Origin: Aequorivita sp. | Lineage (GTDB): Bacteria; Bacteroidota; Bacteroidia; Flavobacteriales; Flavobacteriaceae | Direction: 5' to 3' | Assembly (NCBI GenBank): GCA_020435865.1 | Contig: JAGQYZ010000368.1 | Location: 1 to 5,526 of the forward strand | DNA: 5,526 nt | Shown: positions 1 through 5,526 of the stretch, piece by piece | Layout: each line of letters opens with the position of its first letter | Numbering within the stretch: the first letter of the stretch is position 1 | Made by a program: the position numbers and the translations under genes | The notes under the pieces: model-generated | The model's database searches: none | Seen by the model: the letters and a program-made list of their open reading frames with translations, nothing else | What the model was told of the DNA's origin: nothing

Positions 1-28
1 TGCTGATTTTTGATTGCTGATTTTTGAA
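1..28. repeat. Four degenerate heptamer repeats inside the GSCFA gene
   Basis: Read on the plus strand from base 1, the sequence is TGCTGAT, TTTTGAT, TGCTGAT, TTTTGAA. Units 1 and 3 are identical, and units 2 and 4 differ only in the last base. On the coding strand this gives a Lys/Asn/Gln/Ser-rich stretch, residues 212-220 of the GSCFA protein. The array may continue to the left of the window. Because the unit is 7 bp, gain or loss of a single unit would shift the reading frame. Confidence 0.75.
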
Positions 29-661
29 GTGGTGGATTGCGGAAATTAAATGCGCTTTGCTCAAGGAATTTTCAACAAAACCATCCTTTATATGGCGCAC
101 GGGAGAGACTGTATTTATTATGGTTGCTTTTGGATTTTTTTTTGAAATTTTAGTAAAAACAGTTTGAAGGTTTTCTGAAATTTCTTTAGTGGAAAGCAAC
201 TCTTTTTTAAAATTTTTCTGTGGAAGTTTATGGCAGTTGGCTACTATTCCATCACTTGCCAAATGTCTGTAAACCCAAGATGTACCATAAGTGAAAATAA
301 TATGGGTTGAAGAAAAAAGTGCTTCTCGAAGACTTTTTAAAGCTGAATTCAGATTGTTTAAAAATTCATTTTTGTCTAACGAAGAAAGCTCGGAATGTGC
401 TTCAAAACATTTCCAGATTCCATTATGCTGAAAAATGTCTTCTTCTGAAAAAGATATGTTATCAATTGCGCGAACAATCAATTTTTTAATTGAAACAGGA
501 TTGAAAATAACCCCAAACGGATTCTGAAGGTTCTGAAACTTGAAATAATCAAACTTCCCTCCAATGTTCTCCGAAAAACAGCTTCCCAGCAAAAGGATTT
601 TTGAAGCATAATCTATTTGATTTTCTTCGGGTTTTAGCGGAATTTCGGTTTGAAGTTTCAT
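1..661 (-). CDS. GSCFA-domain protein (N-terminal 220 residues; C-terminus outside window)
   Basis: The frame is open from the ATG at 661-659 to the window edge with no stop, giving 220 residues. The hallmark is LLLGSCFSENIG at residues 24-35, containing GSCFS close to the family's naming motif. Further conserved-looking blocks are YGTSWVYR (125-132), NTVSPVRH (183-190) and NSLSKAHL (198-205). The GSCFA family is related to SGNH/GDSL-type hydrolases. By analogy Ser27 of GSCFS would be the block I nucleophile, but substrate and activity are not established. Family members are, from memory, a little over 300 residues, so about a third is missing. No signal peptide or membrane segment is visible in this part, so a cytoplasmic place is likely. 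The gene starts 75 bp behind the alaS stop on the same strand, and I see no good promoter in that gap, so read-through from alaS is likely. No Shine-Dalgarno motif precedes the start, as is usual in Bacteroidota. The last visible residues (212-220) are encoded by a heptamer repeat. Confidence 0.88.
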   Translation of the reverse strand, partial: MKLQTEIPLKPEENQIDYASKILLLGSCFSENIGGKFDYFKFQNLQNPFGVIFNPVSIKKLIVRAIDNISFSEEDIFQHNGIWKCFEAHSELSSLDKNEFLNNLNSALKSLREALFSSTHIIFTYGTSWVYRHLASDGIVANCHKLPQKNFKKELLSTKEISENLQTVFTKISKKNPKATIINTVSPVRHIKDGFVENSLSKAHLISAIHHFKNQQSKIS

Positions 662-684
662 CTGTTATATAAAACCCCTGCGCG

Positions 685-736
685 CTCTGTGTCTTTGTGG
701 TGTATAATTTACCACAGAGGCACAAAGGACACAGAG
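685..736. repeat. Imperfect inverted repeat built from CACAGAG/CACAAAG heptamers
   Basis: The right arm (711-736) holds three heptamer cores, CACAGAG, CACAAAG and CACAGAG, separated by one or two bases. The left arm (685-701) is the same element in reverse orientation with one unit fewer. The arms can pair as an outer helix (685-696 with 724-736, one bulged G) and an inner helix (697-701 with 711-715) around a 9-nt AT-rich loop, leaving 8 unpaired bases on the right side. The right arm abuts the alaS stop codon exactly. An RNA hairpin would therefore form in the alaS 3' end and could protect the transcript or slow polymerase. No U-tract follows on the minus strand, so a standard intrinsic terminator is not supported. 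Similar short repeats are, from memory, scattered through Bacteroidota intergenic regions. Confidence 0.7.
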
Positions 737-3349
737 TTAATTTAAATATTCCTGTGCTTTTTCCAAAGCTTCCTCAATTCCTGCTGGGTTTTTACCGCCA
801 GCTGTTGCGAAGAAAGGTTGTCCGCCGCCTCCGCCTTGAATGTATTTTCCTAGTTCACGTATTATTTTCCCGGCATCCAGATTTTTTTCAGCAGTCAATT
901 CTTTTGAAATATAGCAAGCTAACAAAGCTTTTCCGTCTTGTTCGGCTCCGAAAACCAAAAACAGGTTTTGAGTCTCGTTGCCAAGTTCAAAAGCTAAATC
1001 TTTCATTCCGCCTGCATCCAAATCAATCTTTTTGGCAAGGAAATTCATGCCATTGATTTGTTCAATTTCGCCTTTTAATTCACCTTTCAAATTCTTCGCT
1101 TTGTCCCTCAACAATTGTTGAATCTGTTTCTGCAGATTGCTATTTTCTTCTTGCAAGCTTTCCACTGCTTTCACTGGATCTTGTGCATTATTTAATGCTT
1201 TTTGAAGTGATGCAAAAGATTCACTTCGGTCAATAAAATATTGTTTTGCAGCATCGCCCGTAATAGCTTCAATCCTTCTAATTCCTGAAGCTACAGCCCC
1301 TTCGGAAGTAATAATGAAATGCCAAATATCTGTTGTATTCGGCACGTGCGTTCCACCACAAAGTTCCATCGATTTTCCAAATTTTATGGCTCGAACGCTA
1401 TCGCCATATTTTTCGCCAAAAAGTGCGATTGCACCTTCATCAATTGCTTGCTGGTAGGGTATATTTCTTCGTTCTTCCAAAACGATTCCTTCACGAATTC
1501 TCGCGTTTACAAAATCTTCCACTTGTTTTAATTCCACATCTGTAACTTTCGCGAAGTGTGAAAAGTCAAAACGCAAGTTACTGCTGTGAACCATACTTCC
1601 CTTTTGCGCCACATGTGTCCCGAGAATGTTTCGCAATCCTTGGTGTAATAAGTGAGTTGCCGTGTGGTTTGAAGCAGTTCGGCTTCGCTGTTTTTGGTCA
1701 ACTACCGCTTTAAAAGTGGTTTCAAGATTTCGCGGAAGTGTTTTTGCAAAATGAATAATAAGATTATTTTCCTTTTTGGTATCCAAGATATATGTTACGC
1801 CACCATCTGCACTTTCCAAATAACCTTTATCACCTACTTGACCACCGCCTTCTGGATAAAAAGGGGTGAGGTTGAAAACCAATTGGTACATTTCGCCATC
1901 CTTTTTGCTTTCTACTTTTCGGTAACGAGTAATTTTTACTTGAGTTTCCAAAGTATCATAACCTACAAATTCTTCCACATCATCTTCATCCAGAACGATC
2001 CAATCACCTGTTTCGACCTTCGTTGCAGCTCGTGAGCGTTCTTTTTGCTGTTGGAGTTCATCATCAAATTCTTGTTCATTTAAAGAATAACCACGTTCGC
2101 GAAGAATTAAAGCAGTTAAATCTATCGGGAAGCCGAAAGTATCATAAAGCTCAAACGCCTTTTTGCCCGAAATTTCTTTGGAATTTGCATTTTCAATAAT
2201 GTTTTCGAGTAAAACCAACCCTTGGTCTAAGGTTCTCAAAAAAGATTGTTCTTCTTCACGAATAACATTTGTGATTAAATTCTTTTCAATAATTAATTCA
2301 GGGAAAGCATCACCCATTTGTGCGCTCAGGGTGTCAATCAATTTATAAATAAAAGGTTCTTTTTTGTCCAAAAACGTAAAACCGTAGCGGATTGCTCTTC
2401 TTAAAATTCTTCTAATAACATAGCCAGCACCCGTATTGCTAGGCAATTGACCATCTGCAATTGAAAATGCCACGGCTCGAACATGATCTGCAATCACTCT
2501 GATTGCGATGTCTTTCTTTTCTTCTTTTCCGTAATTCGTATTGGTAATTGCACCTATTTCACGAATTAAGGGCGTAAAAACATCAGTGTCATAATTGCTT
2601 TGTTTGTTTTGAAGAACCATGCATAAACGCTCGAAACCCATACCGGTATCTACGTGTTGGGCGGGCAATTTTTCAAGGCTACCATTGGCTTTTCGGTTGA
2701 ATTGCATAAAAACAAGATTCCAGATTTCAACCACTTGTGGATGGTCATTATTCACCAAATCTTTCCCAGGAATTTTCGCCTTTTCTTCCGCAGAACGAAT
2801 GTCTACGTGAATTTCACTACACGGGCCGCAGGGGCCCTGGTCGCCCATTTCCCAGAAATTGTCCTTTTTGTTTCCGTTTAAAATTCGGTCTTCGGGCACA
2901 AATTGCTTCCAAAGATTATAGGCTTCGGTATCGCGCTGTAAACCTTCACTTTCGTCGCCTTCAAAAATGGTTACATAAAGAATTTCTTTATCAATTTTAT
3001 AAACTTCGGTCAATAACTCCCACGCCCATTCTATTGCTTCTTTTTTGAAATAGTCGCCAAAGCTCCAATTGCCCAACATTTCGAACATGGTGTGATGGTA
3101 GGTGTCCATTCCCACTTCTTCCAAATCATTATGTTTTCCGCTTACGCGAAGACATTTTTGGGTATCTGCAATCCGGTTGCTTTTGGGTTTGCCATTTCCT
3201 AAGAAATATTCTTTAAAAGGAGCCATTCCACTATTGACAAACATTAGCGTTGGGTCATTTTTAACAACCATGGGCGCCGATGGAACAATGGCGTGTTTTT
3301 TTGACTTAAAAAATTCTAAAAACTGGGAACGGGTTTCCTTAGAGTTCAT
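737..3349 (-). CDS. alaS: Alanine--tRNA ligase (AlaRS)
   Basis: Cytoplasmic enzyme that joins L-alanine to tRNA-Ala using ATP and clears mischarged Ser/Gly-tRNA. At 870 residues it is full length for bacterial AlaRS. The class II aminoacylation core covers about residues 1-245, with the motif 2 region [12 protein letters not shown] (64-75, Arg68) to [15 protein letters not shown] (87-101), [11 protein letters not shown] (171-181) and motif 3 DTGMGFER (234-241). A tRNA-recognition region follows to about 460. The editing domain has all four metal ligands: HTATH (His562, His566) and CGGTH (Cys664, His668). A coiled coil (about 720-765) and the C-Ala domain with its glycine run GGGGGQ (839-844) and ATAGGK (848-853) complete it. 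The chosen ATG gives the usual N-terminus with the family-typical R-x-x-F-L-x-F-F. Nothing is truncated or missing. It is divergent from the M23 gene (123 bp between starts) and probably leads the GSCFA gene in a two-gene transcript. Confidence 0.99.
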   Translation of the reverse strand: MNSKETRSQFLEFFKSKKHAIVPSAPMVVKNDPTLMFVNSGMAPFKEYFLGNGKPKSNRIADTQKCLRVSGKHNDLEEVGMDTYHHTMFEMLGNWSFGDYFKKEAIEWAWELLTEVYKIDKEILYVTIFEGDESEGLQRDTEAYNLWKQFVPEDRILNGNKKDNFWEMGDQGPCGPCSEIHVDIRSAEEKAKIPGKDLVNNDHPQVVEIWNLVFMQFNRKANGSLEKLPAQHVDTGMGFERLCMVLQNKQSNYDTDVFTPLIREIGAITNTNYGKEEKKDIAIRVIADHVRAVAFSIADGQLPSNTGAGYVIRRILRRAIRYGFTFLDKKEPFIYKLIDTLSAQMGDAFPELIIEKNLITNVIREEEQSFLRTLDQGLVLLENIIENANSKEISGKKAFELYDTFGFPIDLTALILRERGYSLNEQEFDDELQQQKERSRAATKVETGDWIVLDEDDVEEFVGYDTLETQVKITRYRKVESKKDGEMYQLVFNLTPFYPEGGGQVGDKGYLESADGGVTYILDTKKENNLIIHFAKTLPRNLETTFKAVVDQKQRSRTASNHTATHLLHQGLRNILGTHVAQKGSMVHSSNLRFDFSHFAKVTDVELKQVEDFVNARIREGIVLEERRNIPYQQAIDEGAIALFGEKYGDSVRAIKFGKSMELCGGTHVPNTTDIWHFIITSEGAVASGIRRIEAITGDAAKQYFIDRSESFASLQKALNNAQDPVKAVESLQEENSNLQKQIQQLLRDKAKNLKGELKGEIEQINGMNFLAKKIDLDAGGMKDLAFELGNETQNLFLVFGAEQDGKALLACYISKELTAEKNLDAGKIIRELGKYIQGGGGGQPFFATAGGKNPAGIEEALEKAQEYLN

Positions 3350-3366
3350 TTGTTATAAAATTATGC

Positions 3367-3398
3367 TAAAATTAAGCATTGTGCGCAGTGATAAACAA
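3367..3398 (-). promoter_or_regulatory. Candidate alaS promoter (weak -7 element)
   Basis: On the minus strand TTG (3398-3396) is followed after 21 nt by TAATTTTA (3374-3367), seven of eight bases of the Bacteroidota -7 consensus TAnnTTTG with the final G missing. The spacing fits the family rule (TTG, 17-23 nt, TAnnTTTG). Transcription would begin very near the alaS start codon and leave a short leader. A rival is a perfect -7 match, TATTTTTG at 3457-3450, which lacks a TTG at the right distance and would give a leader of about 95 nt. I cannot choose between them from sequence. Confidence 0.35.
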
Positions 3399-3410
3399 TT
3401 TCTATATTTG
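3379..3410 (+). promoter_or_regulatory. Bacteroidota-type promoter for the M23-merR-lemA-TPM operon
   Basis: TTG (3379-3381) is followed after 21 nt by TATATTTG (3403-3410), a perfect match to the -7 consensus TAnnTTTG used by the primary sigma factor of Flavobacterium and Bacteroides. The spacing lies within the 17-23 nt range known for the group. Transcription would start a few bases after 3410, leaving a leader of about 55 nt before the ATG at 3473. That leader holds a short inverted repeat (GCGCT at 3432-3436, AGCGC at 3446-3450) with a 9-nt loop. Confidence 0.7.
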
Positions 3411-3472
3411 TAAAAACGTTACATTTACTTCGCGCTAACAAGCAAAGCGCAAAAATAGCAATTTTTTAACGC

Positions 3473-4450
3473 ATGTCTAAGGTTAAATATTACTACGATA
3501 GCGAAACGCTCTCGTACCGTAAAATAGAAAAGAAAAAAGGAAGAAAGCTAAAGATTTTTGCACTAAGTCTTTTGGGTATGTTTCTTAGTGGCTTTTTGCT
3601 GCTCATGGTCTATATAAATCTTCCTTCAGTTCAAACTCCCAAAGAAATGGCGCTACAGCGTGAGCTGAACAATATGCAGCTTCAGTTTGAACTTTTAAAT
3701 AAAAAAATGGACCAAGCGCAAGCCGTACTAGCTGAAGTTGAAGATAGGGACAACAATCTGTATCGCGTATATTTTGAAAGTAATCCAATACCAGACGAAC
3801 AGCGTAAAGCAGGTTTTGGAGGGATAAATCGTTATAAGGATTTGGAAGGTTTTGACAATTCAAAGTTGATTGTTAACACGACTCGCAACTTGGATGTTTT
3901 GACAAAACAGATTGTGGTACAGTCAAAATCTTTGGATGAAATAGCAAAACTTGCCGAAGAAAAGGAGAAACTTTTGGCCGCCATTCCTGCCATTCAGCCT
4001 GTGAAAAATGAAGATCTTACTAGAATAGCTTCTGGTTATGGATATCGTACAGACCCTTTTACAAAGGCAAGAAAATTTCATTATGGAATGGATTTTACAG
4101 CTCCACGAGGGACTCCTGTTTATGCAACTGGCGATGGCATAGTTGATCGCGCAGATAATACTGCAACTGGTTACGGAAACCATATTGTGATTGACCACGG
4201 CTATGGTTACGAAAGTCTTTACGGACATTTATACAAATACAATGTACGCAAAGGGCAAAAAGTACACCGAGGTGATATTATCGGCTTCGTGGGAAGTACT
4301 GGAAGAAGTGAAGCGCCACATTGCCATTACGAAGTTTTTAAAGATGGTGAACGCATCAACCCAATAAATTTTTATTATGGAAGTTTAACTGCCGAAGAAT
4401 TTGCCAATATTTTGAAAAAAGCACAAGAGGAAAACCAATCTTTAGATTAA
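3473..4450 (+). CDS. Membrane-anchored M23/LytM-type metallopeptidase (peptidoglycan hydrolase)
   Basis: Probable zinc endopeptidase that cuts peptide cross-links of peptidoglycan in the periplasm. Of 325 residues, 1-27 are a basic cytoplasmic tail, about 28-48 form one membrane helix, 58-95 and 138-170 look helical or coiled coil, and 185-300 form the LytM domain. The zinc and catalytic residues are all present: HYGMD (His203, Asp207), GHL (His252) and HCH (His283, His285). By analogy with LytM, His203, Asp207 and His285 bind zinc while His252 and His283 act in catalysis, so the enzyme should be active rather than an EnvC/NlpD-like degenerate activator. The layout of one membrane helix, helical spacer and C-terminal LytM domain resembles other M23 proteins tied to cell shape or division. 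A tail after the domain ends in QEENQSLD. The ATG lies about 55 nt behind a well-matched promoter, and the first residues (MSKVKYYYDSETLSYRKIE) look like a genuine N-terminus. The exact substrate is not known. Confidence 0.93.
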   Translation: MSKVKYYYDSETLSYRKIEKKKGRKLKIFALSLLGMFLSGFLLLMVYINLPSVQTPKEMALQRELNNMQLQFELLNKKMDQAQAVLAEVEDRDNNLYRVYFESNPIPDEQRKAGFGGINRYKDLEGFDNSKLIVNTTRNLDVLTKQIVVQSKSLDEIAKLAEEKEKLLAAIPAIQPVKNEDLTRIASGYGYRTDPFTKARKFHYGMDFTAPRGTPVYATGDGIVDRADNTATGYGNHIVIDHGYGYESLYGHLYKYNVRKGQKVHRGDIIGFVGSTGRSEAPHCHYEVFKDGERINPINFYYGSLTAEEFANILKKAQEENQSLD

Positions 4451-4464
4451 TGTTTCAGTTTTTT

Positions 4465-4495
4465 AAAAATGTAATTTTTCCCATAACTCATAACT
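4465..4495 (+). repeat. AT hairpin and tandem CATAACT heptamers ahead of merR
   Basis: The 51-bp gap between the M23 stop and the merR start holds two small structures. AAAAAT (4465-4470) and ATTTTT (4474-4479) form a perfect 6-bp stem with a 3-nt loop. It is all A:T and therefore weak, too weak to call a terminator. CATAACT then occurs twice in tandem (4482-4488 and 4489-4495), ending 6 bp before the merR start codon, where a ribosome would cover it. No Shine-Dalgarno motif is seen. Confidence 0.5.
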
Positions 4496-4501
4496 AAAAT
4501 A

Positions 4502-4831
4502 ATGCACATAGACTTACCCGAAAGATTATACTACAACATTGGCGAAGTAGCCGATGCTTTCGGTGTGAACACTTCGCTAATACGTTTTTGGGAAAAGGAG
4601 TTTGATGCATTAAAGCCAAAAAAGAACGCCAAAGGAAACCGAAAGTTCACTCCGCAGGACATTAAAAACCTAGAACTCATTTATCATTTGGTTAAAGAAC
4701 GTGGTTTTACACTGGAAGGTGCAAAAATTCATTTAAAGGAAAACAAACAAAAAACACTGGACCAATTTGATATTATTCGCAAATTGGAATCGGTAAAAGC
4801 AGAACTTATAAAAATTAAAGAACAACTCTAA
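4502..4831 (+). CDS. Short MerR-family DNA-binding protein
   Basis: Small cytoplasmic transcription factor of 109 residues. The MerR winged helix-turn-helix starts at YYNIGEVADAFGVNTSLIRFWEKEF (10-34), followed by the wing around KPKKNAKGNRKFTPQDI (38-54) and the second helical pair NLELIYHLVKERGFTLEGAKIHL (56-78). Residues 88-109 (IIRKLESVKAELIKIKEQL) have the heptad pattern of a dimerisation coiled coil. The protein stops there, so no ligand- or metal-binding C-terminal domain and no cysteine is present. Classical MerR regulators respond to a bound effector. This one must act as a constitutive DNA binder, use a partner, or be controlled by its amount. It sits between the M23 peptidase (51 bp upstream) and lemA (13 bp downstream), apparently in one transcript. 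Its targets are unknown, and autoregulation of this operon is a guess. The ATG is the only start that keeps the full HTH with a short leader peptide. Confidence 0.92.
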   Translation: MHIDLPERLYYNIGEVADAFGVNTSLIRFWEKEFDALKPKKNAKGNRKFTPQDIKNLELIYHLVKERGFTLEGAKIHLKENKQKTLDQFDIIRKLESVKAELIKIKEQL

Positions 4832-4844
4832 AACTAATCACATC

Positions 4845-5453
4845 ATGAAAAAATGGTTACCTATCATTATTATTCTTGGCATTATCCTCCTTATTGGCTC
4901 CTATATGGCAAGCCTAAACAACGAATTGGTAGTACTTGACCAAAACGCAACAGCACAATGGGCTAATGTTGAAAGCTCTTATCAACGCCGTGCAGATCTT
5001 ATTCCAAACATAGTAAGCACTGCAAAAGGCTATGCCGAATTTGAACAGTCAACATTAATTGCCGTTACCGAAGCCAGAAGCAAAGCAACGTCCATAACTA
5101 TTGATCCTTCAAATATTACCCCAGAACAATTGGCTCAATATCAACAAGCACAAGCAGGTGTTACCTCTGCTCTTTCACGTTTATTGGCCGTTTTTGAAAG
5201 ATATCCAGATTTAAAAGCAAACGAAAATTTCAAGGAATTGATCAATGAATTGGAACGCACTGAAAACCGTATAAATGTGGAACGTAACAGGTTTAATGAT
5301 TCTGCAAAGGAATTGAACACCAAGCTAAATCAATTTCCAACGAAGCTTTTTGCAGGAATTTTAGGCTTCCACGAAAAAGCGTATTTTAAAGCAGATGCAG
5401 GTAGCGAAAACGCTCCAAAAGTAGAATTTGACTTCGGAAAGGATAAAAAGTAA
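4845..5453 (+). CDS. lemA: LemA family protein
   Basis: A 202-residue member of the LemA family, named after a Listeria protein and of unsettled biochemical function. Residues 4-22 (WLPIIIILGIILLIGSY and following) form an N-terminal membrane helix after MKK. There is no cysteine at its end, so this is an anchor rather than a lipoprotein signal. The family signature is clear: NNELVVLDQNATAQWANVES (25-44), YQRRADLIPNIVSTAKGYAEFE (46-67) and VTEARSKA (74-81). The rest is a long helical bundle (92-165) with the conserved-looking run ERYPDLKANENFKELINELERTENRINVERNRFND (118-152), then FPTKLFAGILGFHEKAYFKAD. The N-out or C-out orientation is not settled by the sequence; the helical body probably faces the periplasm. 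It starts 13 bp after merR, and its stop overlaps the next start by one base, so it is in an operon with a TPM-domain protein, a pairing common for LemA. Length is normal for the family. Confidence 0.95.
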   Translation: MKKWLPIIIILGIILLIGSYMASLNNELVVLDQNATAQWANVESSYQRRADLIPNIVSTAKGYAEFEQSTLIAVTEARSKATSITIDPSNITPEQLAQYQQAQAGVTSALSRLLAVFERYPDLKANENFKELINELERTENRINVERNRFNDSAKELNTKLNQFPTKLFAGILGFHEKAYFKADAGSENAPKVEFDFGKDKK

Positions 5454-5526
5454 TGTCTAAAGTTGAAGATTTTCTTACTCCGGAAGAAGAAACCGCTATA
5501 GTTGAAGCCATTCGCATCGCTGAAAA
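5453..5526 (+). CDS. Start of a probable TPM-domain protein (cut by window end)
   Basis: Only 24 codons and two bases are inside the window. The ATG shares its A with the last base of the lemA stop codon (TAATG, 5451-5455), a layout typical of translational coupling. The visible peptide, MSKVEDFLTPEEETAIVEAI followed by RIAE, is acidic and helical and matches the usual beginning of short flavobacterial TPM-domain proteins (TPM being the family also called TLP18.3/Psb32/MOLO-1), in which a similar E-E-x-x-x-I-V-x-A-I-x-x-A-E stretch precedes the core. The position right after lemA supports this call, since lemA is often followed by one or two TPM-domain genes in Bacteroidota. Function is unsettled, with suggested roles in membrane-protein maintenance. 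No signal peptide or membrane helix is visible in the portion seen. Confidence 0.75.
   Translation, partial: MSKVEDFLTPEEETAIVEAIRIAE

Noticed and set aside
283..285. Cys284 between the two active-site histidines of the M23 protein (residue numbers, not bases) as an odd substitution
   Set aside because: The middle position of the HxH motif varies between subfamilies, and I recall Cys there in flavobacterial relatives, so it is not evidence of inactivation.
307..489. Plus-strand frame of 60 codons
   Set aside because: It is antisense to the GSCFA gene, whose frame is continuous and carries the family motifs.
685..736. CRISPR array or classical intrinsic terminator
   Set aside because: Units are only 7 bp without unique spacers, and no U-tract follows the hairpin on the minus strand.
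662..736. Own promoter for the GSCFA gene
   Set aside because: No TAnnTTTG on the minus strand in the gap; TTG occurs only as part of the heptamer repeat.
697..2035. Plus-strand open frames at 697-1056, 1319-1531, 1333-1545 and 1694-2035
   Set aside because: Antisense shadows of the alaS C-terminal half, with biased composition and no recognisable domain.
2737..3413. Plus-strand open frames of about 100 codons at 2737-3048 and 3102-3413
   Set aside because: They lie mostly antisense to the N-terminal part of alaS, which is fully supported by motifs. Their products match no family I know, and the second runs into the intergenic promoter region.
3603..4228. Minus-strand frames at 3603-3863 and 3923-4228
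   Set aside because: They are shadows within the M23 peptidase gene, which has a complete active site on the plus strand.
4451..4501. Separate promoter for merR (TAATTTTT at 4472-4479)
   Set aside because: It has seven of eight bases of the -7 consensus but no TTG at 17-23 nt upstream; in AT-rich DNA this is expected by chance.
5141..5323. Minus-strand frame of 60 codons
   Set aside because: Shadow within lemA.

Overview
The window looks like a piece of core chromosome from an AT-rich member of the Bacteroidota, most likely the family Flavobacteriaceae. The grounds are the protein types (a GSCFA-family protein beside alaS, and an M23 peptidase - short MerR - LemA - TPM-domain series), gene starts without Shine-Dalgarno motifs, and a Bacteroidota-type promoter (TTG, 21 nt, TATATTTG). 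The genus cannot be told from this sequence alone.

Layout: two genes lie on the minus strand in the left part. alaS (737-3349) is complete, and behind it, 75 bp away, is the start of a GSCFA-family gene (661 down to base 1, cut by the window edge). A divergent intergenic region (3350-3472) separates alaS from a plus-strand series: an M23/LytM-type membrane-anchored metallopeptidase (3473-4450), a short MerR-like DNA-binding protein (4502-4831), LemA (4845-5453) and the first 24 codons of a TPM-domain protein (from 5453). The spacing on the plus side tightens from 51 bp to 13 bp to a 1-base stop/start overlap, which points to one operon. The only clear promoter lies upstream of the M23 gene.

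How the genes may work together: alaS charges tRNA-Ala and is housekeeping. The plus-strand set is an envelope-flavoured group: a peptidoglycan hydrolase, two proteins of families that are usually membrane-associated (LemA, TPM) and a small regulator with no visible ligand domain. A joint role in cell-envelope upkeep is an inference from the neighbourhood only.

I see no mobile element, RNA gene, CRISPR array or defence system. The least expected structure is a set of heptamer-based short repeats at three places: inside the GSCFA frame at the left edge, as an inverted pair between alaS and the GSCFA gene, and as a tandem pair just before merR. No stretch above 300 bp lacks a gene.
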